DNA of 64,000 nt, taken from contig JAUHXU010000004.1 in NCBI GenBank assembly GCA_030426805.1, positions 606,792 to 670,791 of the forward strand. Reading direction: 5' to 3'. Origin of the DNA: a bacterium. GTDB taxonomy: Bacteria > Planctomycetota > JAFGQW01. The notes under the pieces are model-generated. The model was not told the DNA's origin and made no database searches. It was given only the letters and a program-made list of their open reading frames with translations. Below, piece by piece: positions 1 through 9,656 of the stretch (within the stretch, counting starts at the first letter, position 1; every line of letters starts with the position of its first letter). A program made the translations under genes and the position numbers.

Positions 1-3000
1 AACCGCCGCAGGCGTCCCCGCGACGACGATTCGACCGCCATCGGCGCCGCCGTCCGGGCCGAGGTCGACGACCCAGTCGGCGGCGGCGATCACGTCCAAC
101 TGGTGCTCGACGACGACGACCGTGCCGCCCCGATCGACGAGGTCGTGGAGCACGTCGATGAGCTGGGAGACCTCGGTGCCGTGCAAGCCGACCGTCGGCT
201 CGTCGAGCAGGTAGAGGGTCCGCCCGGCATCGCGTCGTGCGAGTTCCGCAGCGAGTTTGACGCGCTGGGCTTCGCCACCCGACAACGTCGTCGCCGGCTG
301 ACCGAGCTTGACGTAGCCGAGGCCGACGCGATCGAGGAGGTCGAGCGGTCGAAAGACCTTCGGCACGTCGCGAAACAGATCGATCGCCTCCGCGACCTCG
401 GTATCGAGGACGTCGGCGATCGAACGCCCCTTGAAGCGCACCGACAACGTGGCTTCGTCGTAGCGCTTGCCGCCACACGCCTCGCACGTCACCCAGACGT
501 CGGAGAGGAAGTGCATCTCGACGCGCTCGAAGCCACGCCCCTCGCACGCATCGCACCGTCCGCCCTTGACGTTGAAACTGAAGCGCGCCGCGGTGTAGCC
601 GCGCACCGCCGCCTCCGGCAGCGTCGCGAAGAGTTCACGGATCGGGGTGAAGGCGCCGACGTACGTCGCCGGGTTCGACGCCGGCGTCTGCCCGATCGGC
701 GCCGCGTCGACGACGATCACCCGCGCGAGATCCTCCGCGCCCGGACACGACTTCCACGTGTCGGCGAGCTCGCCCATCACGAGCGACGACTTGCCGCTCC
801 CGCTCGGCCCGGTGACGACGGTGAGCCGGCCGCGCGGAAAGTCGACGTCGACCCCGCGGAGGTTGTTGCGGGACGCGCCGACGACGGTGAGCGCACCGTC
901 CGGCTCGCCGCGGTCGCGTGGCTCGGCCCGACGCCGGCGGCGCAACAGCGCGCCGGTCGGCGACCCTCGGTCGCGACGAATCGCCGTCGGCGTGCCGGTC
1001 GCGACGATCGTGCCGCCGTGCCGCCCCGCACCCGGCCCCAACTCGACGACGTGGTCGGCCGCGCGGATCACGTCCTCGTCGTGCTCGACGACGACGACCG
1101 TGTTGCCGAGGTCGCGCAAGTCGACGAGCGTGCCGATCAGCCGCTCGGTGTCGCGCGGATGCAGTCCGATCGTCGGCTCGTCGAGCACGTAGGTCACGCC
1201 GGTGAGGCGGTTGCCGATCTGCGTCGCGAGCCGGATGCGCTGCGCCTCGCCGCCCGACAGCGTCGCGCTCCGCCGATCGAGCGTCAGGTAGCCCAACCCG
1301 ACGTCGCGGAGGAAGCGCAGCCGATGTGCGATCTCCCGACGAATCGGCTCGACGATCGGCGCGTCCGCCTTGCGCGCGATCGCCCCCTCGCTCCACGCGA
1401 GCGCGTCGTCGACGGTGCGCCCGAGGATCGCCGCGAGTCGTTCCCCCTTGCCGCGCCCGACGCGGACCGCGCGTGCGACCGGGTTCAACCGCTCGCCACC
1501 GCAGTCGCGACACGCGGCACGCTCGAGCACCGATTCATAGCCGAGCGAACGCCCCGCCCCCTCCTCGTTGCGACGGGCCCACCGCTCGAGCGCCGGGACG
1601 ATGCCACGCCACGCGGTCTTCCACGTCAGCGTCGACTGCTTCTTGCCCTTCCAGCGGTGGCGCACTTCGACGCGCTCACCCCCGGTCCCCTGAAACGCGA
1701 CCGAGCGGGCACGTTCGGGCAGATCGGCGAGCGGCACGTCGGGGTCGGCACCGGTCGACGCGACGGCCGCGCGGATCGCCGACCGCCAGACGCCGCCCTC
1801 GCGACGAAACGCCTTGTCGACGACGTCGACGAGCGCCCCCTCGAGGAGCGGCTTCGTCTCGTCCGCGACGACGCGTGCCTCGTCGGTCTGCACGGTCGTG
1901 CCGAGACCGTCGCACGCCGGGCAGGCGCCGACATGGCTGTTGAAGCTGAAGTGCCGCGGCGTGAGCGACTCGTCGAACGAGAAGCCGTGCGTCACGCACG
2001 ACGGCGTCTGCGCGTAGTGCGCGAGCGGTGCGTCCGGCGCCCACAGCGCCGCGCGGCCGCGGCCGATCGTGAACGCGGTCTCGAACGCCTCGGCGAGACG
2101 CGTGCGGGCGTCCGCGCGGACCGCGACGCGATCGACGACGACCCATGCCGCATCGCCCTCGGCCCACGACGGCAACGCGTCGCGGCGCAGGTCGACGACC
2201 GTGTCGGCGACGACCGCCCGCACGAAGCCGGCCCGCTGGAGGTCCTTGCGCAGCCCGTCGCGCTGCTTCGCGTTCGCGGCGAACGCGAGCGGCGCGACGA
2301 CGTGGACGCGCTCGCCGTCGCGACGCGACGCGGTGTCGCGTGCGGCGGCGGACGGCGTCCACGCACGCAACGACGCGTCGCACGTCGGGCAGTGCAGGCG
2401 GCCCGCCCGCGCGAACAGCAGACGGAGGTAGTCGTGGATCTCGGTCGTCGTCGCGACGGTCGAGCGGGGATTGCGCGATGCGGTCCGCTGATCGACGGCG
2501 ATCGCGGGGCCGAGCCCCTCGATCCGATCGACCGGCGCCTTCTCGAGTCGGCCGAGAAAACGACGCGCGTAGGTGCTCAGGCTCTCGACGAACCGGCGCT
2601 GCCCCTCCGCGAAGATCGTGTCGAACGCGAGGCTCGTCTTGCCGCTGCCGCTGACCCCGGTGACGACGGTGAGCGATGCGTGCGGGATCTCGACGTCGAC
2701 GTCCCGAAGATTGTGCTGGCGCGCGCCGAAGACGCGCAGGGCGCCGTCAGTGGGCTGGCGCGCGGGCGCGGCGGGCGCGATCGGTTCCACCGTCCCCGCG
2801 AGCGTCGCCGCCAACGCCCGACCGGTGTGCGACGCGGGCGTCGCTGCGACCGCCTCGGGCGTCCCGGCGACGACGATCGTGCCGCCACCGTCGCCGCCGT
2901 CCGGGCCCAGGTCGATCACGTGATCGGCGACCTTGATCACGTCGGTGTGGTGCTCGATCACGATGACCGTATTGCCGGCGTCGACGAGGCGTTCGAGCGC

Positions 3001-5628
3001 GACGACGAGGCGCTCGACCTCGGCCAGGTGCAGACCCGTCGTCGGCTCGTCGAGCAGATACACCGTGCGGCCGGTCGCCGGGCGACGCAGCTCCGACGCG
3101 AGCTTGATCCGCTGCGCTTCGCCGCCGGAGATCGTCGTCGTCGACTGCCCCAGCGGCAGGTAGCCGAGGCCGACCGCGTCGAGCGCGTCGAGCGTACGCT
3201 TGACCTTCGGGACGTCGGCGAAGAAGTCGCGCGCCTCCGCGACGGTCATCGCGAGCACGTCGTCGATCGCCTTGTCGTTCCACGTGATCTCGAGCGACTC
3301 ACGGTTGAACCGGCGGCCGCCGCACGCCTCGCACACGACCTCGACGTTCGGCAGGAACTGCATCTCGACGACCGTGACGCCGGCGCCCTTGCACGTCTCG
3401 CAGCGCCCGCCCTTGACGTTGAAGCTGAAGCGGCTCGGCCCGTAGCCGCGCGTGCGCGCCTCGGGCACCGCGGCGAAGAGCTTCCGGATCTCGTCGTAGA
3501 CCTTCGTGTAGGTCGCCGGGTTGGAGCGCGGGGATCGGCCGAGCGGTCGCTGGTCGATCTCGATGACCTTGTCGACCGCGTCGAGGCCATCGATGCCCGC
3601 GTGCTTGCCGGGCACCGCCGACGCGCCGTGCAGCGTGCGCGCGAGGGCACGCTTCAGGATGCGGTTGACGAGCGTCGACTTGCCGCTGCCGCTCACGCCG
3701 GTGACGACCGTCAGGCAGCCGAGCGGAAAATCGACGTCGAGCGTGCGGAGGTTGTGCTCCGCCGCGCCACGCACGCCGATCACGCGTCCCGGATCGAACG
3801 GGCGTCGCGTCGTCGGTGTCGGAATCGCACGGTCACCGCGCAAGAACGCCCCGGTCACCGAACGCGCGCACGCGATCAGGTCCTTCGCGCGCCCCTCGGC
3901 GACGACCTCCCCGCCCTCGCGCCCCGCGCCGGGGCCCAGGTCGACCAGGTGGTCGGCGGCGTGGAGCGTTTCGATGTCGTGCTCGACGACGAACACGGTG
4001 TTGCCGAGGTCGCGCAGGCCGGCGAGCGCGGCGAGCAGCCGCCCGTTGTCCCGCGGGTGCAGGCCGATCGACGGTTCGTCGAGGACGTAGAGCACGCCCT
4101 GGAGCCCCGCACCGAGCTGTGTCGCGAGGTGGATGCGCTGCGACTCGCCGCCCGACAGCGTGTTCGCGGCCCGATCGAGCGTCAGGTAGTCGAGACCGAC
4201 CTCGCCCAGGAACGCGAGTCGCGACGCGAGTTCCTTGAACAGGTCGCGCCCGATCAGCGCCTCGCGGTCGGTCGGCTCCAACGCGTCGACGAACGCGAGC
4301 AGGTCGCGGATCGGCATCGCGGCGAGTTCGACGATCGTCCGCTCGTGAAACCGCGCGGCACGTGCGATCGCATTCAATCGCGCTCCGTCACACGACGGGC
4401 ACACGACCTCGGCGAGGTAGCGGCGCGCGATGTTGCGCGACGCGGTCTCGGCGTAGTTCGCCTCGACCAGCGGGATCACGCCGGGGAACGTCTTGCGCTC
4501 CTCCTTCTCGAACGCGAACGTCTCCCCCTCCCACTTGTAGGCGAGGTCGTATTCGCGATCGCCCGTCCCGTAGAGCACGATGCGCTGCTGCCGTCGCGTC
4601 ATCGCCGACCACGGCCGGTCCATCGGCACACGGTTGGCCTCGCAGATCGTACGAAGCCCCTCGATCGACATCCCGCAGTAGGTGAGGAAACGCTTCGGCG
4701 TCAGGATCGCGAGCGCGCCGTCCTCGAGTGACTTCGTCGGGTCCGGCACGAGCCGCGATTCGTCCACGCCGTGCACGTGGCCGAGCCCCGAGCAGCGCTC
4801 GCACGCGCCCTGTGGCGCGTTGAAGCTGAACAGCCGCGGCTCCATCGCCGGCACCGGCTCGCAGCCCGCGAAGGAGCGCTGCGTGTTGAAGCGGTGCACG
4901 TCGTCGTCGATCAGCGCGACGACCTCGCCGCCGACCGCGCGGTCGGCCGCGGCCTCGACCGCCTCGGCGAGACGCGCGCGCTTGTCGCGACTCGGCTTGA
5001 TCCGGTCGAGCACGAGTTCGATCGTGTGGCGCTTGTATCGGTCGAGCCGGTCGACCTCGTCGAGACGGACGATCGCCCCGTCGATCCGCGCGCGGACGAA
5101 GCCCTCCGCGCGCAGGTCGGCGAGTTCCTTGCGGTAGGCGCCCTTGCGATCGACGACGAGCGGCGCGAGCATCACGACGCGCCGCCCCTCGCCGCGGTCG
5201 AGAATCTTGTCGACGATGCCGTCGCGCGTCTCGGCGACGACCGGCTCGCCGGTCGTCGGGCAGTGCAGGGTCCCCAGCCGGGCGAACAGCAACCGCAGGT
5301 GGTCGTAGATCTCGGTCACCGTGCCGACCGTCGAGCGCGGGTTGCGCGCGACGGTCTTCTGGTCGATGCTCACGGTCGGACTCAGCCCGTCGACCCGATC
5401 GACGCGCGGCTTCTCCATGCCACCGAGGAACTGTCGCGCGTACGCCGACAACGACTCGAGGAAGCGGCGCTGCCCCTCCTGGCAGATCGTATCGAACGCG
5501 AGGCTCGACTTGCCGCTGCCGCTGACGCCGGTGAACACCGTCAGCGTATCGCGCGGCACGACGACGTCGACGCCGCGGAGGTTGTGCTCGCGGGCTCCTT
5601 CGACGGTGATCACGGACTGTCGGCGCAA
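1..5628 (-). CDS. uvrA: Excinuclease ABC subunit UvrA, tandem double-length form (C-terminus beyond window)
   Basis: DNA-damage recognition ATPase of nucleotide excision repair. The frame is open for 1876 codons to the window edge. It holds two complete UvrA units in a row: residues 1 to about 955, and about 960 onward. Walker A motifs (GxSGSGKS/T type) fall near K40, K650, K997 and K1613, so there are four ATPase sites; the fourth reads GPSGSGKSS rather than GVSGSGKS. Each unit carries a first CxxC pair set (unit 1 near C276/C279 and C410/C413) and the FSFNVKGGRCxxC zinc-hook region (unit 1 near C743/C746). The unit junction follows a typical UvrA tail, DLGPDGGDGGG. A TTG start is chosen because AAGGA lies 7 bases upstream; a GTG five codons on is the alternative. 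Ordinary UvrA is about 940 residues. Doubled UvrA is known in planctomycetes. Confidence 0.96.
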   Translation of the reverse strand, partial: MRRQSVITVEGAREHNLRGVDVVVPRDTLTVFTGVSGSGKSSLAFDTICQEGQRRFLESLSAYARQFLGGMEKPRVDRVDGLSPTVSIDQKTVARNPRSTVGTVTEIYDHLRLLFARLGTLHCPTTGEPVVAETRDGIVDKILDRGEGRRVVMLAPLVVDRKGAYRKELADLRAEGFVRARIDGAIVRLDEVDRLDRYKRHTIELVLDRIKPSRDKRARLAEAVEAAADRAVGGEVVALIDDDVHRFNTQRSFAGCEPVPAMEPRLFSFNAPQGACERCSGLGHVHGVDESRLVPDPTKSLEDGALAILTPKRFLTYCGMSIEGLRTICEANRVPMDRPWSAMTRRQQRIVLYGTGDREYDLAYKWEGETFAFEKEERKTFPGVIPLVEANYAETASRNIARRYLAEVVCPSCDGARLNAIARAARFHERTIVELAAMPIRDLLAFVDALEPTDREALIGRDLFKELASRLAFLGEVGLDYLTLDRAANTLSGGESQRIHLATQLGAGLQGVLYVLDEPSIGLHPRDNGRLLAALAGLRDLGNTVFVVEHDIETLHAADHLVDLGPGAGREGGEVVAEGRAKDLIACARSVTGAFLRGDRAIPTPTTRRPFDPGRVIGVRGAAEHNLRTLDVDFPLGCLTVVTGVSGSGKSTLVNRILKRALARTLHGASAVPGKHAGIDGLDAVDKVIEIDQRPLGRSPRSNPATYTKVYDEIRKLFAAVPEARTRGYGPSRFSFNVKGGRCETCKGAGVTVVEMQFLPNVEVVCEACGGRRFNRESLEITWNDKAIDDVLAMTVAEARDFFADVPKVKRTLDALDAVGLGYLPLGQSTTTISGGEAQRIKLASELRRPATGRTVYLLDEPTTGLHLAEVERLVVALERLVDAGNTVIVIEHHTDVIKVADHVIDLGPDGGDGGGTIVVAGTPEAVAATPASHTGRALAATLAGTVEPIAPAAPARQPTDGALRVFGARQHNLRDVDVEIPHASLTVVTGVSGSGKTSLAFDTIFAEGQRRFVESLSTYARRFLGRLEKAPVDRIEGLGPAIAVDQRTASRNPRSTVATTTEIHDYLRLLFARAGRLHCPTCDASLRAWTPSAAARDTASRRDGERVHVVAPLAFAANAKQRDGLRKDLQRAGFVRAVVADTVVDLRRDALPSWAEGDAAWVVVDRVAVRADARTRLAEAFETAFTIGRGRAALWAPDAPLAHYAQTPSCVTHGFSFDESLTPRHFSFNSHVGACPACDGLGTTVQTDEARVVADETKPLLEGALVDVVDKAFRREGGVWRSAIRAAVASTGADPDVPLADLPERARSVAFQGTGGERVEVRHRWKGKKQSTLTWKTAWRGIVPALERWARRNEEGAGRSLGYESVLERAACRDCGGERLNPVARAVRVGRGKGERLAAILGRTVDDALAWSEGAIARKADAPIVEPIRREIAHRLRFLRDVGLGYLTLDRRSATLSGGEAQRIRLATQIGNRLTGVTYVLDEPTIGLHPRDTERLIGTLVDLRDLGNTVVVVEHDEDVIRAADHVVELGPGAGRHGGTIVATGTPTAIRRDRGSPTGALLRRRRRAEPRDRGEPDGALTVVGASRNNLRGVDVDFPRGRLTVVTGPSGSGKSSLVMGELADTWKSCPGAEDLARVIVVDAAPIGQTPASNPATYVGAFTPIRELFATLPEAAVRGYTAARFSFNVKGGRCDACEGRGFERVEMHFLSDVWVTCEACGGKRYDEATLSVRFKGRSIADVLDTEVAEAIDLFRDVPKVFRPLDLLDRVGLGYVKLGQPATTLSGGEAQRVKLAAELARRDAGRTLYLLDEPTVGLHGTEVSQLIDVLHDLVDRGGTVVVVEHQLDVIAAADWVVDLGPDGGADGGRIVVAGTPAAV

Positions 5629-5716
5629 CGGTCGTTCCTTCGGCGGGTCGAGTCGGGCCAAACGATACTCGACTCGGACCGGCGCGGCGAGTAGCTTGGG
5701 GTCCTGGAGGAACGAC

Positions 5717-6262
5717 ATGAACGCACGACTACTCGCGCTGCTGCTCGCCGGCCTGCTCGCAACGGCCTGCGGCGGCGACGCGCCCGGCGACAACAAGGAC
5801 AACGGCGACGCCGGCGGTGCGAAGCGACACGCCGCCGGCCACGGGCACGACCACGCGACGCCGCATCACGGCGAGCTGGCGCACATGAAGGTCGACGGCA
5901 AGACGCGACACATCGAGGTCAAGCTCCACGACGACAAGGGCGACATCGAACTGTGGCTCTACCGCGGGTCCGTGGAGGATGCGTGGGACGTCTCGCCCGA
6001 CACCGGTGTCGTGCTGCGCTTCCCCGAACTGGAACGCGAGGCGACGCTGCACGTCCGCAACCGCGACCGAAACGAGGGCGAAGACGGCTCGCCGCACATG
6101 CGCGACGGCAAGACGAACTACTTCATCTTCCCCGGGGACACCGATGCGGACGCCTCGTGGCTCGTCGGCGAGGCGTTCTCGGCGAAGGCCGTCCTGGAGC
6201 TACGCATCGGCGACAAGGTGCACACGTCGGACACGTTCACCCTCAAGCCGCACGTCCATTGA
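5717..6262 (+). CDS. His-rich lipoprotein of unknown function
   Basis: 181 residues. The ATG follows GGAGG by 6 bases. The N-terminus is a lipoprotein signal (hydrophobic stretch then LLATAC, Cys near residue 18). Next comes an Asp/Asn/Gly-rich linker and a histidine cluster (HAAGHGHDHATPHHGELAH), then a beta-rich domain to the end that contains no further Cys. The His cluster suggests divalent-metal binding at the outer or inner membrane surface; this is inference, as no family is recognised. It stands divergent from uvrA and 31 bases before the next secreted-protein gene, so the two could be co-transcribed. Confidence 0.85.
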   Translation: MNARLLALLLAGLLATACGGDAPGDNKDNGDAGGAKRHAAGHGHDHATPHHGELAHMKVDGKTRHIEVKLHDDKGDIELWLYRGSVEDAWDVSPDTGVVLRFPELEREATLHVRNRDRNEGEDGSPHMRDGKTNYFIFPGDTDADASWLVGEAFSAKAVLELRIGDKVHTSDTFTLKPHVH

Positions 6263-6293
6263 CCCACCGATGATCCACCGAGAGGAGGCTCGC

Positions 6294-7580
6294 ATGCGCT
6301 CCATCCCACTGTTTTTCGTCGCGATCGCCATTCTCGTCGCGGGGATCACACCGGCGCAGCCCCATCGCGACGGCTACGTCGTGACCGGCACGTCGGGGCA
6401 GGTGTTCGCGATCACCAACGGTGGTGCGATTTCGACGGCACAGATCGGATCGGCCGCGATCTACGCGACGACGATGAACGCCGACAACCAGACGGCGCTC
6501 GTCTTCGATCCCGCGATGAATGCGATCCTGACGGTCGACCCGAAGACGCTCGCGGTGGTCGGGACGTTCTTCACGTCGACGTCGCTCACCGCGGCGACCA
6601 GCGTCTACGACATGTGCTTCGACCACAACGGCGACCTCTACATCGCGAGCACGTCGACGACACCGGGCCGCGGCGTCTTCCGCATCGACCGCGGCGGCCT
6701 GATGCGACCGGTCACGCTCGCGACGGCGAGCACGCAGCCGTTCTACGCGCCGGAGAACCTCGACCTCGACGTCGATACGGGTGAACTGCTCGTCGGCGAC
6801 GACGCCAACGGCGACGTGCTCCGCATGTTGCGCCGCGACGGCAGCAGCGACACGACGATCGCGAGCGGGTGGAACTTCCGATACGGCACCCACCGCGACA
6901 TGAACACCGGCACGATCTACTCGGGCACCTGCTGCGACACCTCGACACCGAACCGGTCGATCTACCACCTGCCGTCGACCGCGACGACGCCCGGACCGTT
7001 CTTCTCGAGCACGATGCTCCGGGGCGCCTACGACCCGATGATCGATCGGGCGAGCATGGCGAGTCCGCGGCTCGTGTGCGCGTCGTGGTCGTCGGGCGCG
7101 AGCGGCGGCCTCTGGAGCGTCGACATCGGTGCGCTCACGCTGAACCAGATCGTGCCGATCAACACGAATACCTACGACGTCGCGTTCACGTTCGGGCGCA
7201 ACCTGCAGTCGATCCGCACCGGGCGCGGCAAGTGGTCGGTCCGACTCGACGTGCCGTCCGACGCGGGCAAGGCGTTCGCGATCGCGATGACCTTGTCAGG
7301 CCCGCGGCCCGGATTCCCGCTGCCGGACGGTCGCCGCGTGCCCCTCGTGATCGACACGATCGCCGCGGCGAGCATCGGGGGGCGCTTGCCGTTCTTCACC
7401 GGCAACCTCGGCGTGCTCAACGCGACCGGCACCGCCGTCGCGAACCTCGACGCGAGCTTCCTGCCAGCCGCCGCGAACGGCATCCTCGCGTGGTTCGGCG
7501 CCGTGACCCTCGATCCGAACGCGCCCAACGGCATCGCGACGATCGTCGACACCAAGGCGTTCGTCGTCGAGGGCCTCTGA
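6294..7580 (+). CDS. Secreted propeller-like protein with planctomycete-type C-terminal module (copy 1)
   Basis: 428 residues, with AGGAGG 7 bases upstream of the ATG. A Sec signal peptide (MRSIPLFFVAIAILVAGITPAQ) is followed by repeats of the pattern hydrophobic-D-x-N/T-G-x-L, for example DHNGDLYIAS, DVDTGELLVGD and DMNTGTIYSG, as in NHL/YVTN-like beta propellers. From about residue 310 there is a C-terminal module (P-DGRR-PLVID ... GNLG-LNATGTA ... VTLDPNAPNGIATI) also present in the two secreted genes downstream. A CC pair lies in the propeller part (GTCCDTS), matched by TCCGWGG in copy 2. No catalytic residues recognised; a surface or matrix protein is a guess. Confidence 0.85.
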   Translation: MRSIPLFFVAIAILVAGITPAQPHRDGYVVTGTSGQVFAITNGGAISTAQIGSAAIYATTMNADNQTALVFDPAMNAILTVDPKTLAVVGTFFTSTSLTAATSVYDMCFDHNGDLYIASTSTTPGRGVFRIDRGGLMRPVTLATASTQPFYAPENLDLDVDTGELLVGDDANGDVLRMLRRDGSSDTTIASGWNFRYGTHRDMNTGTIYSGTCCDTSTPNRSIYHLPSTATTPGPFFSSTMLRGAYDPMIDRASMASPRLVCASWSSGASGGLWSVDIGALTLNQIVPINTNTYDVAFTFGRNLQSIRTGRGKWSVRLDVPSDAGKAFAIAMTLSGPRPGFPLPDGRRVPLVIDTIAAASIGGRLPFFTGNLGVLNATGTAVANLDASFLPAAANGILAWFGAVTLDPNAPNGIATIVDTKAFVVEGL

Positions 7581-7663
7581 TCCCGCACGCCAGCGGGCCA
7601 TGGCGTGGGTTTCGTGATACGATCCGGAAGAGCCACTCAACGACAGAAAATCGGAGAAACGAG

Positions 7664-8911
7664 ATGCGCGGAATCCTCTTGTCGTGCGCGCTGCTGGCGT
7701 GCACCGCGATCGCCTCGGCGCAGCCGCACGTCGGCGGGACGTTCAGCGTCACGTGGGCGTCGAACAGCGTCTCCCTCGGCGTCAACGCCGACGCGACCGG
7801 GAACTTCACGACGATGGCCATCGGCTCGGCCTCGCTCTACCAGTGCGACATGTACTCGGACAATCGCCTCGTGCTGGTCCCGGATTCGACGTCGAGCTCG
7901 ATCCTGCTCGTCGATCCCGCCCAGATGGCGATCCTGACGACGTTCGTCTCCGATTCGGCGTTCGCGACGACCGCGCGCGGGCTCGACTACGACCACAACG
8001 GCGACCTCTGGCTGTGCACGACGAGCAACCTCTACCGGATCACCCCCACCGGCACGGTGACGACGGTCGGCTCGATCGGCGGCTCGCACATGGGCATGGA
8101 CCCGCTGACCGGTGACCTGTTGCTCCTCCAGGGTTCGACGCTCGTGTCGTTGGACCGATCGACGCTCGTGACGACGACGCTCGGCACCGGGTTCAGCGGC
8201 CGCTACGGCGACCTCGTGCGCGACCCGCTGTCCGGCGACATCTTCGTCCCGACGTGCTGCGGCTGGGGCGGTCAATCGCTGCACGTGCTGCGCACCGGAA
8301 CGACCGTCTCGTCCATCTACCTCGCCGACACCGGCCTGGCCGGCGCCTACGGTCCCCAGCTCGACCGCGTGAGCGCGGCGAATCGCCGGATCATCTCCGG
8401 CTCGCACGTGTGGCTGACGAACTACCCGAACTCCGGTGGTGTCTGGGCGATCGACATCGCGTCCGGGATCCCGTCGAAACTGTCGTCGTTCAACGCGGTC
8501 ACGATCGCCGACTCGACGATCCTCGGCAGCCGCAACCTGCACACGACGCGCACGGCACCGGGCAAGTACACCGTGAGAATCGACCTCCCCGTCGACGGCG
8601 GCCTGCCGTATGTGCTCGCGGCGAGCTTCTCCGGCCCGAGCCCCGCGACGCCGCTTCCCGACGGCCGTCGGATCCCGCTCGTGTTCGATTCACTGACCAA
8701 GCTGACCGTCGGCGGGCTTTCGGCCCCGTACGTCACGAACACGATCGGCGCGCTCGATGCGTTCGGACGCGCGTCCGCCACCATCGACCTCGGTCCGCTG
8801 ACGAACGCGCTGCGCGGTTCGGCGATCTGGCTGTGCGTCGTGACGTTCAATCCGTCGGCGCCGCTCGGCCTGTCGGTCATCACCGATCCGCACCTCGTGA
8901 AGTTCGACTGA
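7664..8911 (+). CDS. Secreted propeller-like protein with planctomycete-type C-terminal module (copy 2)
   Basis: 415 residues, with GGAG upstream of the ATG. It has a signal peptide (MRGILLSCALLACTAIASAQ). It is a paralogue of the preceding gene: same repeat style (DYDHNGDLWLCTT, DPLTGDLLLL, DPLSGDIFVPTCC), the same CC pair, and the same C-terminal module starting GKYTVRIDLP with PDGRRIPLVFD and VTFNPSAPLGLSVI. The ALLAC segment is not a clean lipobox, so cleavage after SAQ by signal peptidase I is more likely. The pair looks like a tandem duplication that has diverged widely at residue level. Confidence 0.85.
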   Translation: MRGILLSCALLACTAIASAQPHVGGTFSVTWASNSVSLGVNADATGNFTTMAIGSASLYQCDMYSDNRLVLVPDSTSSSILLVDPAQMAILTTFVSDSAFATTARGLDYDHNGDLWLCTTSNLYRITPTGTVTTVGSIGGSHMGMDPLTGDLLLLQGSTLVSLDRSTLVTTTLGTGFSGRYGDLVRDPLSGDIFVPTCCGWGGQSLHVLRTGTTVSSIYLADTGLAGAYGPQLDRVSAANRRIISGSHVWLTNYPNSGGVWAIDIASGIPSKLSSFNAVTIADSTILGSRNLHTTRTAPGKYTVRIDLPVDGGLPYVLAASFSGPSPATPLPDGRRIPLVFDSLTKLTVGGLSAPYVTNTIGALDAFGRASATIDLGPLTNALRGSAIWLCVVTFNPSAPLGLSVITDPHLVKFD

Positions 8912-8919
8912 GCGCCCGC

Positions 8920-9513
8920 ATGCCGGTCCGCCGTGTGAACAAGCCGGTTCGTGACACGAAGAGCGCGCTGCTCGATGCGGCGGTGCGGCTCGTCGCGCGC
9001 GGAGACGGTATCTCGTCGATGCGCGCGATCGCCCGTGAAGCGGGCGTGACCGAGGGCGCGATCTACAAGCACTTCTCGAGCAAGGACGCCCTGCTCGAAG
9101 CGGCGACCGAGCAGGTCGTCGCGCGCATGCTCGACGAGAAGCGCCCGCTGCTCGACCGCGACGGCACGGTGCACGACGCGATCCGGGCGTGGGTCGAGAT
9201 CACGCTCGCGTCGTACGACGCCGAGCCCGACGCGTTCACCTACGGGCTGCTCGCGCGACCGAAGCGCGTCGACGGTCCGATCGCGCCGACGGAGGTCTTC
9301 CGCTCCCAGGGCGCCCTGTTCGCGCGCCTGTTCGAGCGCGGGGTCGCGAATGGCGAATGCCGCCCGCTCGACCCCGACCTCGCGGTCGCGCTCTTCTCCG
9401 GCGCGATGCTGAGCGTGCCGCGCGCGATCCACGAGGGACGACTGGCCGGCCCGGCCGCCGACTACGCGGAGCCGGTGTTCGACGCAGCCTGGCGGCTGCT
9501 CGCGGCGGACTGA
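8920..9513 (+). CDS. TetR/AcrR-family transcriptional regulator
   Basis: 197 residues. The N-terminal helix-turn-helix (about residues 15-60) reads ISSMRAIAREAGVTEGAIYKHFSSKDALL, the standard TetR pattern including the KHFSSK-D recognition end. The C-terminal about 130 residues are the divergent ligand-binding part. The start lies only 8 bases after the preceding stop, without a strong Shine-Dalgarno, so expression may depend on readthrough from the secreted-protein gene. A 20-bp palindrome just downstream, ahead of the next secreted-protein gene, is a candidate operator. Confidence 0.93.
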   Translation: MPVRRVNKPVRDTKSALLDAAVRLVARGDGISSMRAIAREAGVTEGAIYKHFSSKDALLEAATEQVVARMLDEKRPLLDRDGTVHDAIRAWVEITLASYDAEPDAFTYGLLARPKRVDGPIAPTEVFRSQGALFARLFERGVANGECRPLDPDLAVALFSGAMLSVPRAIHEGRLAGPAADYAEPVFDAAWRLLAAD

Positions 9514-9542
9514 CCGGCCCGCGGCCGTCGCTTGGAGGCGGA

Positions 9543-9554
9543 TTTTCCGGAAAA
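9543..9554. promoter_or_regulatory. Perfect 12-bp palindrome TTTTCCGGAAAA
   Basis: Self-complementary AT-CG-AT palindrome 29 bases after the TetR stop codon, in the short gap before the next secreted-protein gene. No T-run follows as in a terminator. It could be a protein-binding site or chance; there is no direct evidence of use. Confidence 0.35.
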
Positions 9555-9587
9555 CCGTTGCGGGTGCTCGTCCCGCATCGGTATGGA

Positions 9588-9607
9588 TGGTAAACGATCA
9601 CTTACCA
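9588..9607. promoter_or_regulatory. Candidate TetR operator, TGGTAA-N8-TTACCA
   Basis: Six-base inverted arms around an 8-base centre, 50 bases upstream of the ATG of the third secreted protein and 75 bases after the tetR stop. Size and symmetry fit TetR-family operators. That the neighbouring regulator binds it is inferred from position only. Confidence 0.45.
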
Positions 9608-9656
9608 GCGTCGGGCCCCCGACGCACCAACCGACCCGGAGAGGAAGAGTGCCTCG

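Noticed and set aside
103..4731. 1542-codon open frame on the plus strand
   Set aside because: Runs antisense to uvrA, Asp/Arg-rich without domains; a GC-bias shadow.
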